Assembly: GCA_947174455.1 (NCBI GenBank)
Contig: CAMWIZ010000040.1
Span: 1-7,200 of the forward strand
Direction of reading: 5' to 3'
DNA from: an uncultured Clostridia bacterium
GTDB lineage: Bacteria > Bacillota > Clostridia > Oscillospirales > Acutalibacteraceae
DNA length: 7,200 bases
Shown here: piece by piece, positions 1 to 6,109 of the stretch
Position numbering within the stretch: the stretch's first letter is position 1
How the letters are laid out: each line of letters opens with the position of its first letter
Notes under the pieces: generated by a model
What the model was told of the DNA's origin: nothing
The model's database searches: none
What the model saw: only the letters and a program-made list of their open reading frames with translations
Translations under genes and position numbers: made by a program

Positions 1-480
1 TTCCTCATCAGCTTGCAAGAGTCATGCTGTGCGAACAGATTTACCGTGCCTTCTCCATTTCAGCAGGAACAAAGTACCACAAATAGTAATCTAGGAGTTA
101 AGCAGAGGGGAATTTGGCTTCATGCTCCCTTAAAAATAAAAAATTATTACAGTGTAAATATGAATAATGGCTGTAGTGCAGTGATGTTAGAGTGTTACTG
201 TGCTGCGGCTGTTTTTACTTTTCCACAATTGTTAAAAAACATGAGGAAAAGTGCGGCGGTACAATACTCCGATTATGACCCAAACCAACAAATTTATTTA
301 ACTTTAGATGTTATACTGATATCTGTGGGAGGTAAACTCTGTTTGCCAGACCGAACCACGCAAAGCTAATACAGGTATGATTGAAAATATTAGATTCCCT
401 AGTTCAAATAACAAAAAATATTAAGGAAAAATGTTTATTATGAGATGCTGCCCTATCTGTGTGTAAATATGAAAATTCCA
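1..480. other. Upstream region without a defensible gene
   Basis: I see no convincing gene here. The longest open frame (13-369, +) begins at a TTG with no ribosome binding site. Its Cys-, Ser- and Asn-rich product matches no family I know and looks like chance translation. The region is AT-rich. It holds a possible small hairpin at 331-347 (GGTAAAC, loop TCT, GTTTGCC, with one G-U pair) that lacks a following T-run. It also has a 13-bp direct repeat, gtgtaaatatgaa, at 152-164 and 461-473. It probably separates the dcw cluster from an unrelated upstream gene lying outside the window. Confidence 0.5.
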
Positions 481-497
481 TAATTCCTTAAAAAGGC

Positions 498-526
498 TTG
501 ATTTTTATGTCATTTCAGCGTATAAT
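498..526 (+). promoter_or_regulatory. SigA-type promoter of the mraZ operon
   Basis: A TTGATT -35 box (498-503) is separated by exactly 17 nt from a perfect TATAAT -10 box (521-526). The predicted transcription start is at about 531-534, inside the run of G residues. The promoter sits 82 nt upstream of the mraZ start and directly before the GTG repeat array. This matches the family pattern, in which the main dcw promoter lies in front of mraZ and is controlled by MraZ. A short palindrome (CCTT-AAA-AAGG, 486-496) lies just upstream of the -35 box; its role is unknown. Confidence 0.85.
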
Positions 527-537
527 TTAAGGGAAAA

Positions 538-572
538 GTGGGAAAGGGTGGATATAGGTGTCAGCAAGTGGA
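538..572 (+). promoter_or_regulatory. MraZ operator: four GTG direct repeats, 10-nt period
   Basis: GTG triplets begin at 538, 548, 558 and 568, an exact 10-nt period of 5-nt half sites and 5-nt spacers: GTGGG, GTGGA, GTGTC, GTGGA. The third copy is the weakest. Most copies are preceded by A/G-rich spacer sequence. In other bacteria MraZ, a ring-shaped oligomer, binds tandem TGGGN or AAAGTG-type repeats with 5-nt spacers near its own promoter and usually represses the operon. Here the array starts a few nt after the predicted transcription start, so a bound MraZ would block promoter clearance. The function is inferred; the repeats are directly visible. Confidence 0.82.
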
Positions 573-607
573 GAAATTCCCCTGCAAAATGCCTGAGGTT
601 CAGTGTT

Positions 608-1036
608 ATGACGAATTATCTTATTGGTTCATATCAGCATAATATTGATGCTAAGGGTCGTTTGACTGTACCTGTACGTCTGCGTGAGCAGCTTGGTGAC
701 GGTTTTTATGTTACCAGGGGCTTGGGCGGCTGCCTTTTCGTTTATCCCGAAAAAGAGTGGGAAGCTTTTCTGGATGATATTTGCAGCAAGCCGTTGTCGC
801 AGGCAGCAGGCTTACAGCGTTACTTTTTGGCTAACTGTTGTCAGGCTGAGCCTGACAGCATGGGCAGAATACTTATCCCAAAGGCATTGCGTGACTTTGC
901 AGGTATTGTGAAAGAGATTACCTTTATAGGTGTCGGCAAGCGTGCTGAAATTTGGGCGTCTGAAAAGTTACAGGCATTTGACGATGCCCAAACAGAGGAA
1001 GATATCGTTGAGGCAATGTCAACAAGTTTGCTGTGA
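608..1036 (+). CDS. mraZ: MraZ, transcriptional regulator of the dcw cluster
   Basis: The product is a 142-residue protein of normal family length. It has two AbrB-like SpoVT/MraZ half-domains, at about residues 8-50 and 79-122. Each carries the conserved D-x-x-GR signature: DAKGRLTVP from residue 14 and DSMGRILIP from residue 83. MraZ forms a ring oligomer that binds tandem repeats in its own leader, and it usually lowers expression of the downstream division and wall genes. I chose the ATG at 608 because GAGG lies 9 nt upstream (595-598) and the protein then begins MTNYLIGSYQHNIDAKGR, the usual MraZ N-terminus. An in-frame GTG at 548 would add 20 unconserved residues and would sit inside the operator repeats. 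mraZ is the first gene of the cluster. Confidence 0.96.
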   Translation: MTNYLIGSYQHNIDAKGRLTVPVRLREQLGDGFYVTRGLGGCLFVYPEKEWEAFLDDICSKPLSQAAGLQRYFLANCCQAEPDSMGRILIPKALRDFAGIVKEITFIGVGKRAEIWASEKLQAFDDAQTEEDIVEAMSTSLL

Positions 1037-1120
1037 AAATTGGGCATGCTTTAAGTTTATGCTGTGACTGCAAGTTATCATTTCTGCATAAGTCTATTAC
1101 GGGGCTTACAGCTTCCAAAA

Positions 1121-1156
1121 TAGGAACCTTTGGCGGTTCTAAGGGCAACGCCCTTA
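1121..1156 (+). repeat. Tandem hairpins between mraZ and rsmH
   Basis: Two adjacent inverted repeats lie here. The first is GAACC (1124-1128) with GGTTC (1135-1139) and a 6-nt loop. The second is AAGGGC (1141-1146) with GCCCTT (1150-1155) around an AAC loop, extended by T1140-A1156 to 7 bp. No T-run follows, so this is not a standard terminator. It could be an mRNA processing or stability element, or one copy of a dispersed palindromic repeat. The ribosome binding site of rsmH lies only about 9 nt downstream. Confidence 0.55.
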
Positions 1157-1182
1157 ATAACAGTAGGGGTGGTTGTTGAAAA

Positions 1183-2145
1183 ATGGAGTTTGAACACAAG
1201 TCGGTGCTTTTGCAGGAGTCCATAGACGGGCTTAACATTAAGCCAAACGGAATATACGTTGACGGCACAGCGGGTGGCGGGGGTCATTCCTACCATATCG
1301 CCCAAAAGCTTGGCAGTGGCAGGCTGATTGCTATTGACCAAGATCCCGATGCTATTGCTGCCGCAGGCAAAAGGCTTGAGCAGTTTGAAAATGTACAAAT
1401 TGTGCGTTCTAATTTCAGCAAAATTAAAGAAGTGCTGTTTTCGCTTGGAATATCTCATGTAGACGGTGTGCTGCTTGATATAGGGGTTTCATCATGGCAG
1501 CTTGACGAGCCTTCAAGGGGTTTTTCATATCACTATGATGCTCCGCTTGATATGCGTATGAGCAAAGAGGGAGTAAGTGCGTACGACATTGTAAACAGTT
1601 ATGCACCGGGTGAACTTATAAAAATTCTTTCTGCTTACGGTGAGGAGAAATTTGCAAAAGGCATTGTTCGAGAAATAATGCGTGCAAGGGAACACAAGCC
1701 TGTGTCAACTACACTGGAGCTTGCAGAGCTGGTTAAGAATGCATATCCTATTAAGGCACGGCAAAAGGCACACCCTGCACGGAAAACATTTCAGGCGTTG
1801 AGAATAGCTGTAAACGGTGAGCTTGACAGACTGAAAGAGGGACTGCAAAGTTCCTTTGACGTTCTTAACCCCGATGGCAGGCTGGCGGTTATTACGTTCC
1901 ATTCGTTGGAGGACAGGATAGTTAAGCGTACAATGGCTGACTGGTGTGTGGGCTGCACTTGTCCAAAGGATTTTCCTATCTGCGTTTGCGGCAATAAACC
2001 AAAGGCGGAGCTTGTTAACAGAAAGCCGATTGAGCCTAGTGAACAGGAGCTTGTGGATAATAACCGTGCAAGAAGTGCTAAGCTACGTGTATGTAAAAAG
2101 ACAAATTGTGACACAAAAGTAAACAAAATTACGTTTATGTCATAA
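1183..2145 (+). CDS. rsmH: RsmH (MraW), 16S rRNA m4C1402 methyltransferase
   Basis: The product is a 320-residue S-adenosylmethionine-dependent enzyme that N4-methylates C1402 of 16S rRNA in the ribosomal P site. Visible motifs are HKSVLLQES at the N-terminus, the SAM-binding glycine loop DGTAGGGGHS (27-36), the acidic segment IDQDPDA (51-57), LLDIGVSSWQLDEPSRGFSY (98-116), HPARKTFQALRIAVNGEL (197-214) and FHSLEDRIVKR (239-249). A Cys-rich segment (Cys255, 258, 260, 267, 269) is usual in Firmicute members. Length is normal for the family. The ATG has AGGGGTGG (1165-1172) 10 nt upstream. The gene follows mraZ after 146 nt and probably shares its transcript, although hairpins lie between them. 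Confidence 0.97.
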   Translation: MEFEHKSVLLQESIDGLNIKPNGIYVDGTAGGGGHSYHIAQKLGSGRLIAIDQDPDAIAAAGKRLEQFENVQIVRSNFSKIKEVLFSLGISHVDGVLLDIGVSSWQLDEPSRGFSYHYDAPLDMRMSKEGVSAYDIVNSYAPGELIKILSAYGEEKFAKGIVREIMRAREHKPVSTTLELAELVKNAYPIKARQKAHPARKTFQALRIAVNGELDRLKEGLQSSFDVLNPDGRLAVITFHSLEDRIVKRTMADWCVGCTCPKDFPICVCGNKPKAELVNRKPIEPSEQELVDNNRARSAKLRVCKKTNCDTKVNKITFMS

Positions 2146-2215
2146 AAATATAACAAATTCGTCATTTTGCATATTTATGGGACATACTTTTCTAATAGTT
2201 TGGCGGTTAAAACGT

Positions 2216-2245
2216 TTGGAAAAAGATCGGTTTTAGTGTATAATA
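2216..2245 (+). promoter_or_regulatory. Probable internal promoter before the FtsL-like gene
   Basis: TTGGAA (2216-2221, four of six matches to TTGACA) is followed after 18 nt by a perfect TATAAT (2240-2245). The predicted start is at about 2251-2253, leaving a leader of about 84 nt before the ATG at 2336. The 190-nt gap after rsmH, long for a dcw cluster, fits a separate promoter for the division genes. The -10 box lies in a TA-rich tract, so a chance match is possible. A TAAAAC/GTTTTA inverted repeat (2208-2213 and 2231-2236) flanks the spacer and could be an operator, but this is speculative. Confidence 0.55.
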
Positions 2246-2256
2246 TATATAGTAGA

Positions 2257-2279
2257 TGCAGTTGGGTGTTAACTGCATA
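2257..2279 (+). promoter_or_regulatory. 8-bp hairpin at the predicted 5' end of the ftsL-pbp mRNA
   Basis: ATGCAGTT (2257-2264) pairs perfectly with AACTGCAT (2272-2279) around the 7-nt loop gggtgtt. It begins a few nt after the start predicted from the TATAAT at 2240. A hairpin in that position could protect the mRNA 5' end from decay. No clean T-run follows, so a terminator or attenuator is less likely. I recognise no known riboswitch class. Confidence 0.5.
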
Positions 2280-2335
2280 TTGTGGTAAATTGTTTTGTTT
2301 ATGGTTTTGGTTTTATATAAATTCGGGGTGTTGTG

Positions 2336-2842
2336 ATGTCTTTCTACGGAAGAAGCGAAGCCTACGATCTTACACTGTTTGAGGAAACTGTGCCTGATGT
2401 GGAGCTTAGCGTAAAGTCACAAAAGAATAATGTTGTCGACCTTGAAAAGGAACGCAATAAAAGAAAAAAGGCAAGGATAAATCCCTTAACAGCTTTGTTG
2501 GGAACTGTGACGTCATCCCTTGTTTTGCTTGCGGTAGTTGCAATTATTCATGGTCAGGCACAGCTTACTGAACTTAATCAGCAGATTACCGATGCTGAAA
2601 CTCAGCTTACCGAACTGCAAAGCTACTATACTCAGCTTGAGATGAAGGTTGAAACTAAGCTTAACCCTGCAATGGTTGAGGAGTACGCAAAGGACGTGCT
2701 GGGTATGTCCAAGACAGAAAGCTATCAAAAGGAGTTCATCAGTCTTTCACAGGGCGATAAAGCGGTAGTCGTCGGCGGAGAAGAGGAAAGTCTGATTGAC
2801 AGAATTCTGAATGCCATAAGCGGCATATGGTCTGAAAATTAA
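2336..2842 (+). CDS. ftsL: FtsL-like septum formation protein
   Basis: The product is a 168-residue bitopic membrane protein. It has a cytoplasmic N-terminus of about 50 residues ending in a basic stretch (ERNKRKKAR, 39-47) and one membrane segment (about 52-72). An extracellular coiled coil (about 75-107, Leu- and Gln-rich) follows, then LNPAMVEEYAKDVLGM (109-124), which resembles the FtsL/DivIC C-terminal motif. The tail is acidic. FtsL joins DivIB and DivIC in the complex that recruits and activates the septal transpeptidase, and the position between rsmH and the class B PBP is the classical ftsL position. Sequence conservation is low in this family, so the call rests on architecture, the end motif and position. 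The ATG at 2336 is preferred over the adjacent GTG at 2333 because GGGGTG (2325-2330) is then better spaced. Confidence 0.87.
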   Translation: MSFYGRSEAYDLTLFEETVPDVELSVKSQKNNVVDLEKERNKRKKARINPLTALLGTVTSSLVLLAVVAIIHGQAQLTELNQQITDAETQLTELQSYYTQLEMKVETKLNPAMVEEYAKDVLGMSKTESYQKEFISLSQGDKAVVVGGEEESLIDRILNAISGIWSEN

Positions 2843-2858
2843 AATTTGTTTTGTTTTG

Positions 2859-2876
2859 GTATGATATTGTTCATAC
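2859..2876 (+). repeat. Small inverted repeat after the FtsL-like gene
   Basis: GTATGA (2859-2864) pairs with TCATAC (2871-2876) around a 6-nt loop. The stem is only 6 bp and AT-rich, with no T-run after it, so its role is uncertain. Confidence 0.3.
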
Positions 2877-2911
2877 TCTGCGGTTTTTGGGTATATATAT
2901 TAGATAGTTTG

Positions 2912-2936
2912 GGGTGGGGCGGTGCTGCTCCACCCT
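2912..2936 (+). terminator. GC-rich hairpin between ftsL and pbp; attenuator or weak terminator
   Basis: GGGTGGGGC (2912-2920) pairs with GCTCCACCC (2927-2935). This makes 9 bp with one G-U pair and a 6-nt loop, ggtgct. The sequence after it, TCTTT then GAATTT, is only a weak U-tract. A partial terminator that lowers transcription from ftsL into the PBP gene is possible; an mRNA processing stem is the alternative. I see no convincing promoter between this hairpin and the PBP start, so complete termination here is unlikely. Confidence 0.4.
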
Positions 2937-3006
2937 CTTTGAATTTAGTTTAGGTTTTACATATTGGGTGGATTAAAAATTGCGACTGAAGGGAGTAGCC
3001 GTATTG

Positions 3007-5250
3007 ATGAGTGAGAATCCTTTAAAAAAGCTAAAAACACGCACAACGGTACTGCTGGCTATTATTATTATTTTAGGATTTGGCTTAATTATGAGCAGGC
3101 TTGCGTACCTTACCTTAATTCAAGGTGAAGAGCTTCAGGAAAAGGCTGTGGATCAACAGCTGCAGGATACCTCGGTTTCTGCTAAGCGTGGCTCTATTTA
3201 TGACAGAAACGGGAAAACACTTGCTACCAGTGCAAGCGTGTGGAGGGTTGTGCTTGCTCCCGCTTATTTTGAAAATGATGAACAACGTCATTTTGTTTCT
3301 GAGGGTCTTGCAAGAATACTCGGTATGAGTGAGGAAGATGTATTTGAGGAGGCAAAGCAAACAAATTCCTATTACCGTACTATAAAGCGTCAGATAGAGA
3401 GCGAGGAGAGGGATAAGATACTGGAATTTGTGGATGAAATAAGCTCAAAGTACAATCAGCTTGCAAGCGTTATTGTGCTGGAGGAGGACTACAAAAGGTA
3501 TTATCCCTACAGTGATTTTGCGGCGGCAGTAATCGGATTTACAGGTTCTGACGACCAGGGTCTGTCGGGTCTTGAGTATATGTATGACGAGTACCTTACA
3601 GGTGTTCCGGGCAGAATTGTTACCGAGAACAATGCCACAGGTACGACAATGCCGTTTGAATATCAGCAAAAGGAAGATGCGGTGGACGGCAACTCACTTA
3701 CACTGACGCTTGACGAAACGGTGCAGCACTTTTTGGAGAAGTATTTACAGCAGGGTATAGAGGAGTATAAGGTTGTAGAAGGTGCTGTGGCAATATGTAT
3801 GGACGTAAATACAGGTGCAATCTTAGGCATGGCGTGTGAAGACAGCTTTGACCTAAACGACCCGTATACACTCGCAAATCCTGAGGCACAGGCTGAAGTT
3901 GACAAACTTAGCGGTGATAAAAAAACGGAGCGTAAAAACGAACTCCTCTCTAAGCAGTGGAGAAATAAAGCCATTAGTGATACCTATTACCCGGGTTCTG
4001 TGTTTAAAGTTCTTACTGCTTCAATGGCTTTACAGGAAAATGTTGTAAATGACAACAGCTCGTTTTACTGTCCGGGTTATTATGTTCCGTATGAGGGTGT
4101 ATCTCCTATTGGCTGTCACAACAGAGACGGCCACGGTTCGCAGGACTTTACAAAGGCACTGTGCAACTCTTGCAACCCTGCATTTATGATGATGGGCAAA
4201 AGTATAGGTCCAGAGAAATTTTGGGAATACTACCAATCATTTGGACTTAACTCTACAACCGGTATTGACTTGCCCGGCGAAGCAAAAGGACTTTTCTTTG
4301 GAAACGGAAGCGGAGAAATGGGACCTACCGATTTGGCTATAGGATCGTTTGGTCAGGGTCTGACGGTTACTCCCATCGGACTTTTGACGGCGGTTTCCGC
4401 TGTGGCAAACGGTGGAGATTTGGTTCAGCCGTACCTTGTTTCTCAAATTACAGATGCAGACGGAAATGTGGTTAAAACGACTGAACCAGTTGTAAAAAGA
4501 AACGTTATAGCTTCTGATGTATCACAGAAAATGTCCGATATTCTTGAAACAAATGCGATAGAGGGCACAGGTAAAAACGGTTACGTAGCCGGCTACAGAA
4601 TCGCAGGCAAGACAGGTACGTCCGAGAAAATTGGTCAAAGCAGAACAGAGGGTGTCGAGGACTATATAGCTTCCTACTGTGGTTTTGCACCTGCCGATAA
4701 TCCGCAAATAGCTGTAATTGTTTATTTTGACACACCTACGGGTGACACTTATTACGGCGGTCAGGTTGCCGCTCCTATTTTTGCAGGAATAATGTCGGAG
4801 ATTTGCCCGTATCTTGGTATAGATACCCAATACACAGAGGAAGAGCTGGAGTATGTTGATACACTTGCAGGAACATACCTGACTATGAATACAGAGGACG
4901 CACAGGCACAGGTTAAGGCAGATGGATTTGAAGTGTATGTTTACGGCGAGGGTGATACTGTTTGTGCTCAGGTACCGCAGGCAGGCAGTAAAATTCCCCG
5001 TGGCGGCAGAGTTGTGCTTTACACCACAAACGACAGCACGTCAGAAACCGTAACGGTTCCCGATATGGTTGGGTACACCGTTGCACAGGTTAATGAGATA
5101 GCTGCCGAGTGTAACTTGAATATAAGCTTTTCTGGTTCGGTAAATCAGGATTCAGTATACTCTTATTCGCAGAGTATAGATCCACGGACCGAGGTTAAGC
5201 CGGGTACTGTTGTAACAGTGTACTTTGGTAATGAAGATGAGGTTGAATAA
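3007..5250 (+). CDS. Class B penicillin-binding protein with two PASTA domains (FtsI/SpoVD family)
   Basis: The product is a 747-residue membrane-anchored D,D-transpeptidase that cross-links septal (or spore cortex) peptidoglycan. It has a short basic cytoplasmic N-terminus, one membrane segment (about 13-30) and a PBP dimer domain starting near RGSIYDRNGKTLA (61-73). The transpeptidase domain carries all three active-site motifs: SVFK with the acylated Ser331, SCN at 388-390, and KTG at 535-537. Two C-terminal PASTA repeats lie at about 618-673 and 682-740. Both the division PBP (Pbp2B-like) and SpoVD share this plan; two PASTA repeats and the position after ftsL favour division. The ATG at 3007 follows AGGGAG (2990-2995) by 11 nt. 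In-frame TTG codons at 3004 and 2980 are alternatives, changing the N-terminus by 1 or 9 residues. Confidence 0.95.
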   Translation: MSENPLKKLKTRTTVLLAIIIILGFGLIMSRLAYLTLIQGEELQEKAVDQQLQDTSVSAKRGSIYDRNGKTLATSASVWRVVLAPAYFENDEQRHFVSEGLARILGMSEEDVFEEAKQTNSYYRTIKRQIESEERDKILEFVDEISSKYNQLASVIVLEEDYKRYYPYSDFAAAVIGFTGSDDQGLSGLEYMYDEYLTGVPGRIVTENNATGTTMPFEYQQKEDAVDGNSLTLTLDETVQHFLEKYLQQGIEEYKVVEGAVAICMDVNTGAILGMACEDSFDLNDPYTLANPEAQAEVDKLSGDKKTERKNELLSKQWRNKAISDTYYPGSVFKVLTASMALQENVVNDNSSFYCPGYYVPYEGVSPIGCHNRDGHGSQDFTKALCNSCNPAFMMMGKSIGPEKFWEYYQSFGLNSTTGIDLPGEAKGLFFGNGSGEMGPTDLAIGSFGQGLTVTPIGLLTAVSAVANGGDLVQPYLVSQITDADGNVVKTTEPVVKRNVIASDVSQKMSDILETNAIEGTGKNGYVAGYRIAGKTGTSEKIGQSRTEGVEDYIASYCGFAPADNPQIAVIVYFDTPTGDTYYGGQVAAPIFAGIMSEICPYLGIDTQYTEEELEYVDTLAGTYLTMNTEDAQAQVKADGFEVYVYGEGDTVCAQVPQAGSKIPRGGRVVLYTTNDSTSETVTVPDMVGYTVAQVNEIAAECNLNISFSGSVNQDSVYSYSQSIDPRTEVKPGTVVTVYFGNEDEVE

Positions 5251-5532
5251 TAAAAACTTGATTTTGTATAGGTTAGTAAGGCGGATTTAATTCGGTATTT
5301 AAAACTATTTATGTGATAATTTAGGGAAGCACTTATAAAATACGGTATTTAGATTGCAAGGTGGAATTTTCAGGCAAATTGGACGAAAACACATCAGGAC
5401 ACGGACGTATTTCAAGAGATTTGAGTTCAAGTAGACGAAAAGACACAAGCAAGATTAGTGCCACGCCGTCAGGCGGTATTTATTCAGGGGGTTCCTTAGG
5501 TATAGTGATGCTCGATTTGGGAGGAATGGAGT
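5251..5532 (+). other. 282-nt gap between the PBP gene and the Mur-like gene
   Basis: This gap is unusually long for a dcw cluster. A possible extended -10 (TG-T-GATAAT, 5312-5320) lacks a clear -35, so a promoter is only a weak suggestion. The 9-mer cggtattta occurs twice, 50 nt apart (5293-5301 and 5343-5351). A GTG-started frame (5361-5570) of 69 codons runs through the second half and overlaps the next gene by 38 nt. It has no ribosome binding site, and its Ser/Gly-rich product is unrecognised, so I do not call it a gene. It could be a translated leader or decayed coding sequence. Confidence 0.4.
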
Positions 5533-5991
5533 ATGAAGGCAAGCAAGTATATGCCGAAAATAAGGGGTAAGTTTGAGGTTATTGGTAGCAACAGCCAAGC
5601 TATGGTTGAGTTTATGGAAAGGCTTGGCATAGCAGATGCCCTGGGAAAAGATAATGCGGAAATTTGCATTGTCACACAGGCAACGGATAACAACGATTTC
5701 AGCGGGAGAACGGTTGTTTACCCCTGTGTAAAGGGGTTTGACAAGAGTTTGGTTAATGCCGACAGGATTTTTACCTACGCAGTGGAAAACAACAGTGCGG
5801 ACTACGTTGCAAAGAATGTAAGGGACAGGGACGGTTTTAAAACCTTTGAGCTTCTCTCGTTGAATGGAATAGGTCGTGTTTATGTAAACGACTTATCTGA
5901 GGCTTCACCGAGTTTTGCACTTGCACTTGCAGCGGCACTAATGGCTGTAGGTCTTACAATGAAAGAGGCCATTGAGGTGCTTAGCGATTAG
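5533..5991 (+). CDS. Small protein resembling part of a Mur ligase central domain
   Basis: The product has 152 residues and no signal peptide or membrane anchor. I recognise no full domain. From about residue 77 the order of features follows the distal central domain of MurE/MurF ligases. DRIFTYAVENNSADYVAKN parallels the 'TYG-x-ADxxAxNI' segment, and a strand-forming stretch follows. The end, FALALAAALMAVGLTMKEAIEVL (129-150), parallels 'NALAAAAxAxxxGxxxxxIxxGL'. The Mur P-loop (GTxGKT), the catalytic lysine region and the C-terminal domain are absent. The conserved NxxN before ALAA is also changed (EASPSF), so ligase activity is unlikely. The ATG at 5533 has a strong GGGAGG (5519-5524) 8 nt upstream, and codon use looks like its neighbours, so the gene appears live. 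It lies between pbp and mraY, a place often held by murE and murF. It could be a regulatory or structural relict, or a chance resemblance. Confidence 0.72.
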   Translation: MKASKYMPKIRGKFEVIGSNSQAMVEFMERLGIADALGKDNAEICIVTQATDNNDFSGRTVVYPCVKGFDKSLVNADRIFTYAVENNSADYVAKNVRDRDGFKTFELLSLNGIGRVYVNDLSEASPSFALALAAALMAVGLTMKEAIEVLSD

Positions 5992-6109
5992 ATTTTGGCG
6001 TTTATTGTTAGACTGAGTGGCACGAAATGTAAAAAATGCTGAGAATGTAAGGCTTAGCGGTTAAGGGAAAGTCAGAAAAAAGTTTGTAAAAAGGGAAAGA
6101 GGAAAAAAT

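Noticed and set aside
219..227. ttttccaca, similar to a DnaA box
   Set aside because: A single imperfect match with no cluster of boxes and no dnaA/dnaN context, so there is no support for an origin.
13..369. 118-codon open frame before the mraZ promoter
   Set aside because: TTG start without a ribosome binding site, no recognisable domain, and an odd Cys/Asn/Ser-rich composition. It is probably a chance open frame.
548..607. GTG start giving a 20-residue longer MraZ
   Set aside because: The extra residues match no MraZ, the GTG lies within the operator repeats, and the ATG at 608 has a well-spaced GAGG and the usual family N-terminus.
2167..2382. 71-codon frame between rsmH and the FtsL-like gene
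   Set aside because: It runs through the promoter and hairpin region, overlaps the real gene in another frame, and its product has no family features.
2980..3006. TTG start adding 9 residues to the PBP
   Set aside because: It has a fair GGGTGGA upstream, but the ATG at 3007 gives a typical short basic N-terminus before the membrane segment. It is kept only as an alternative.
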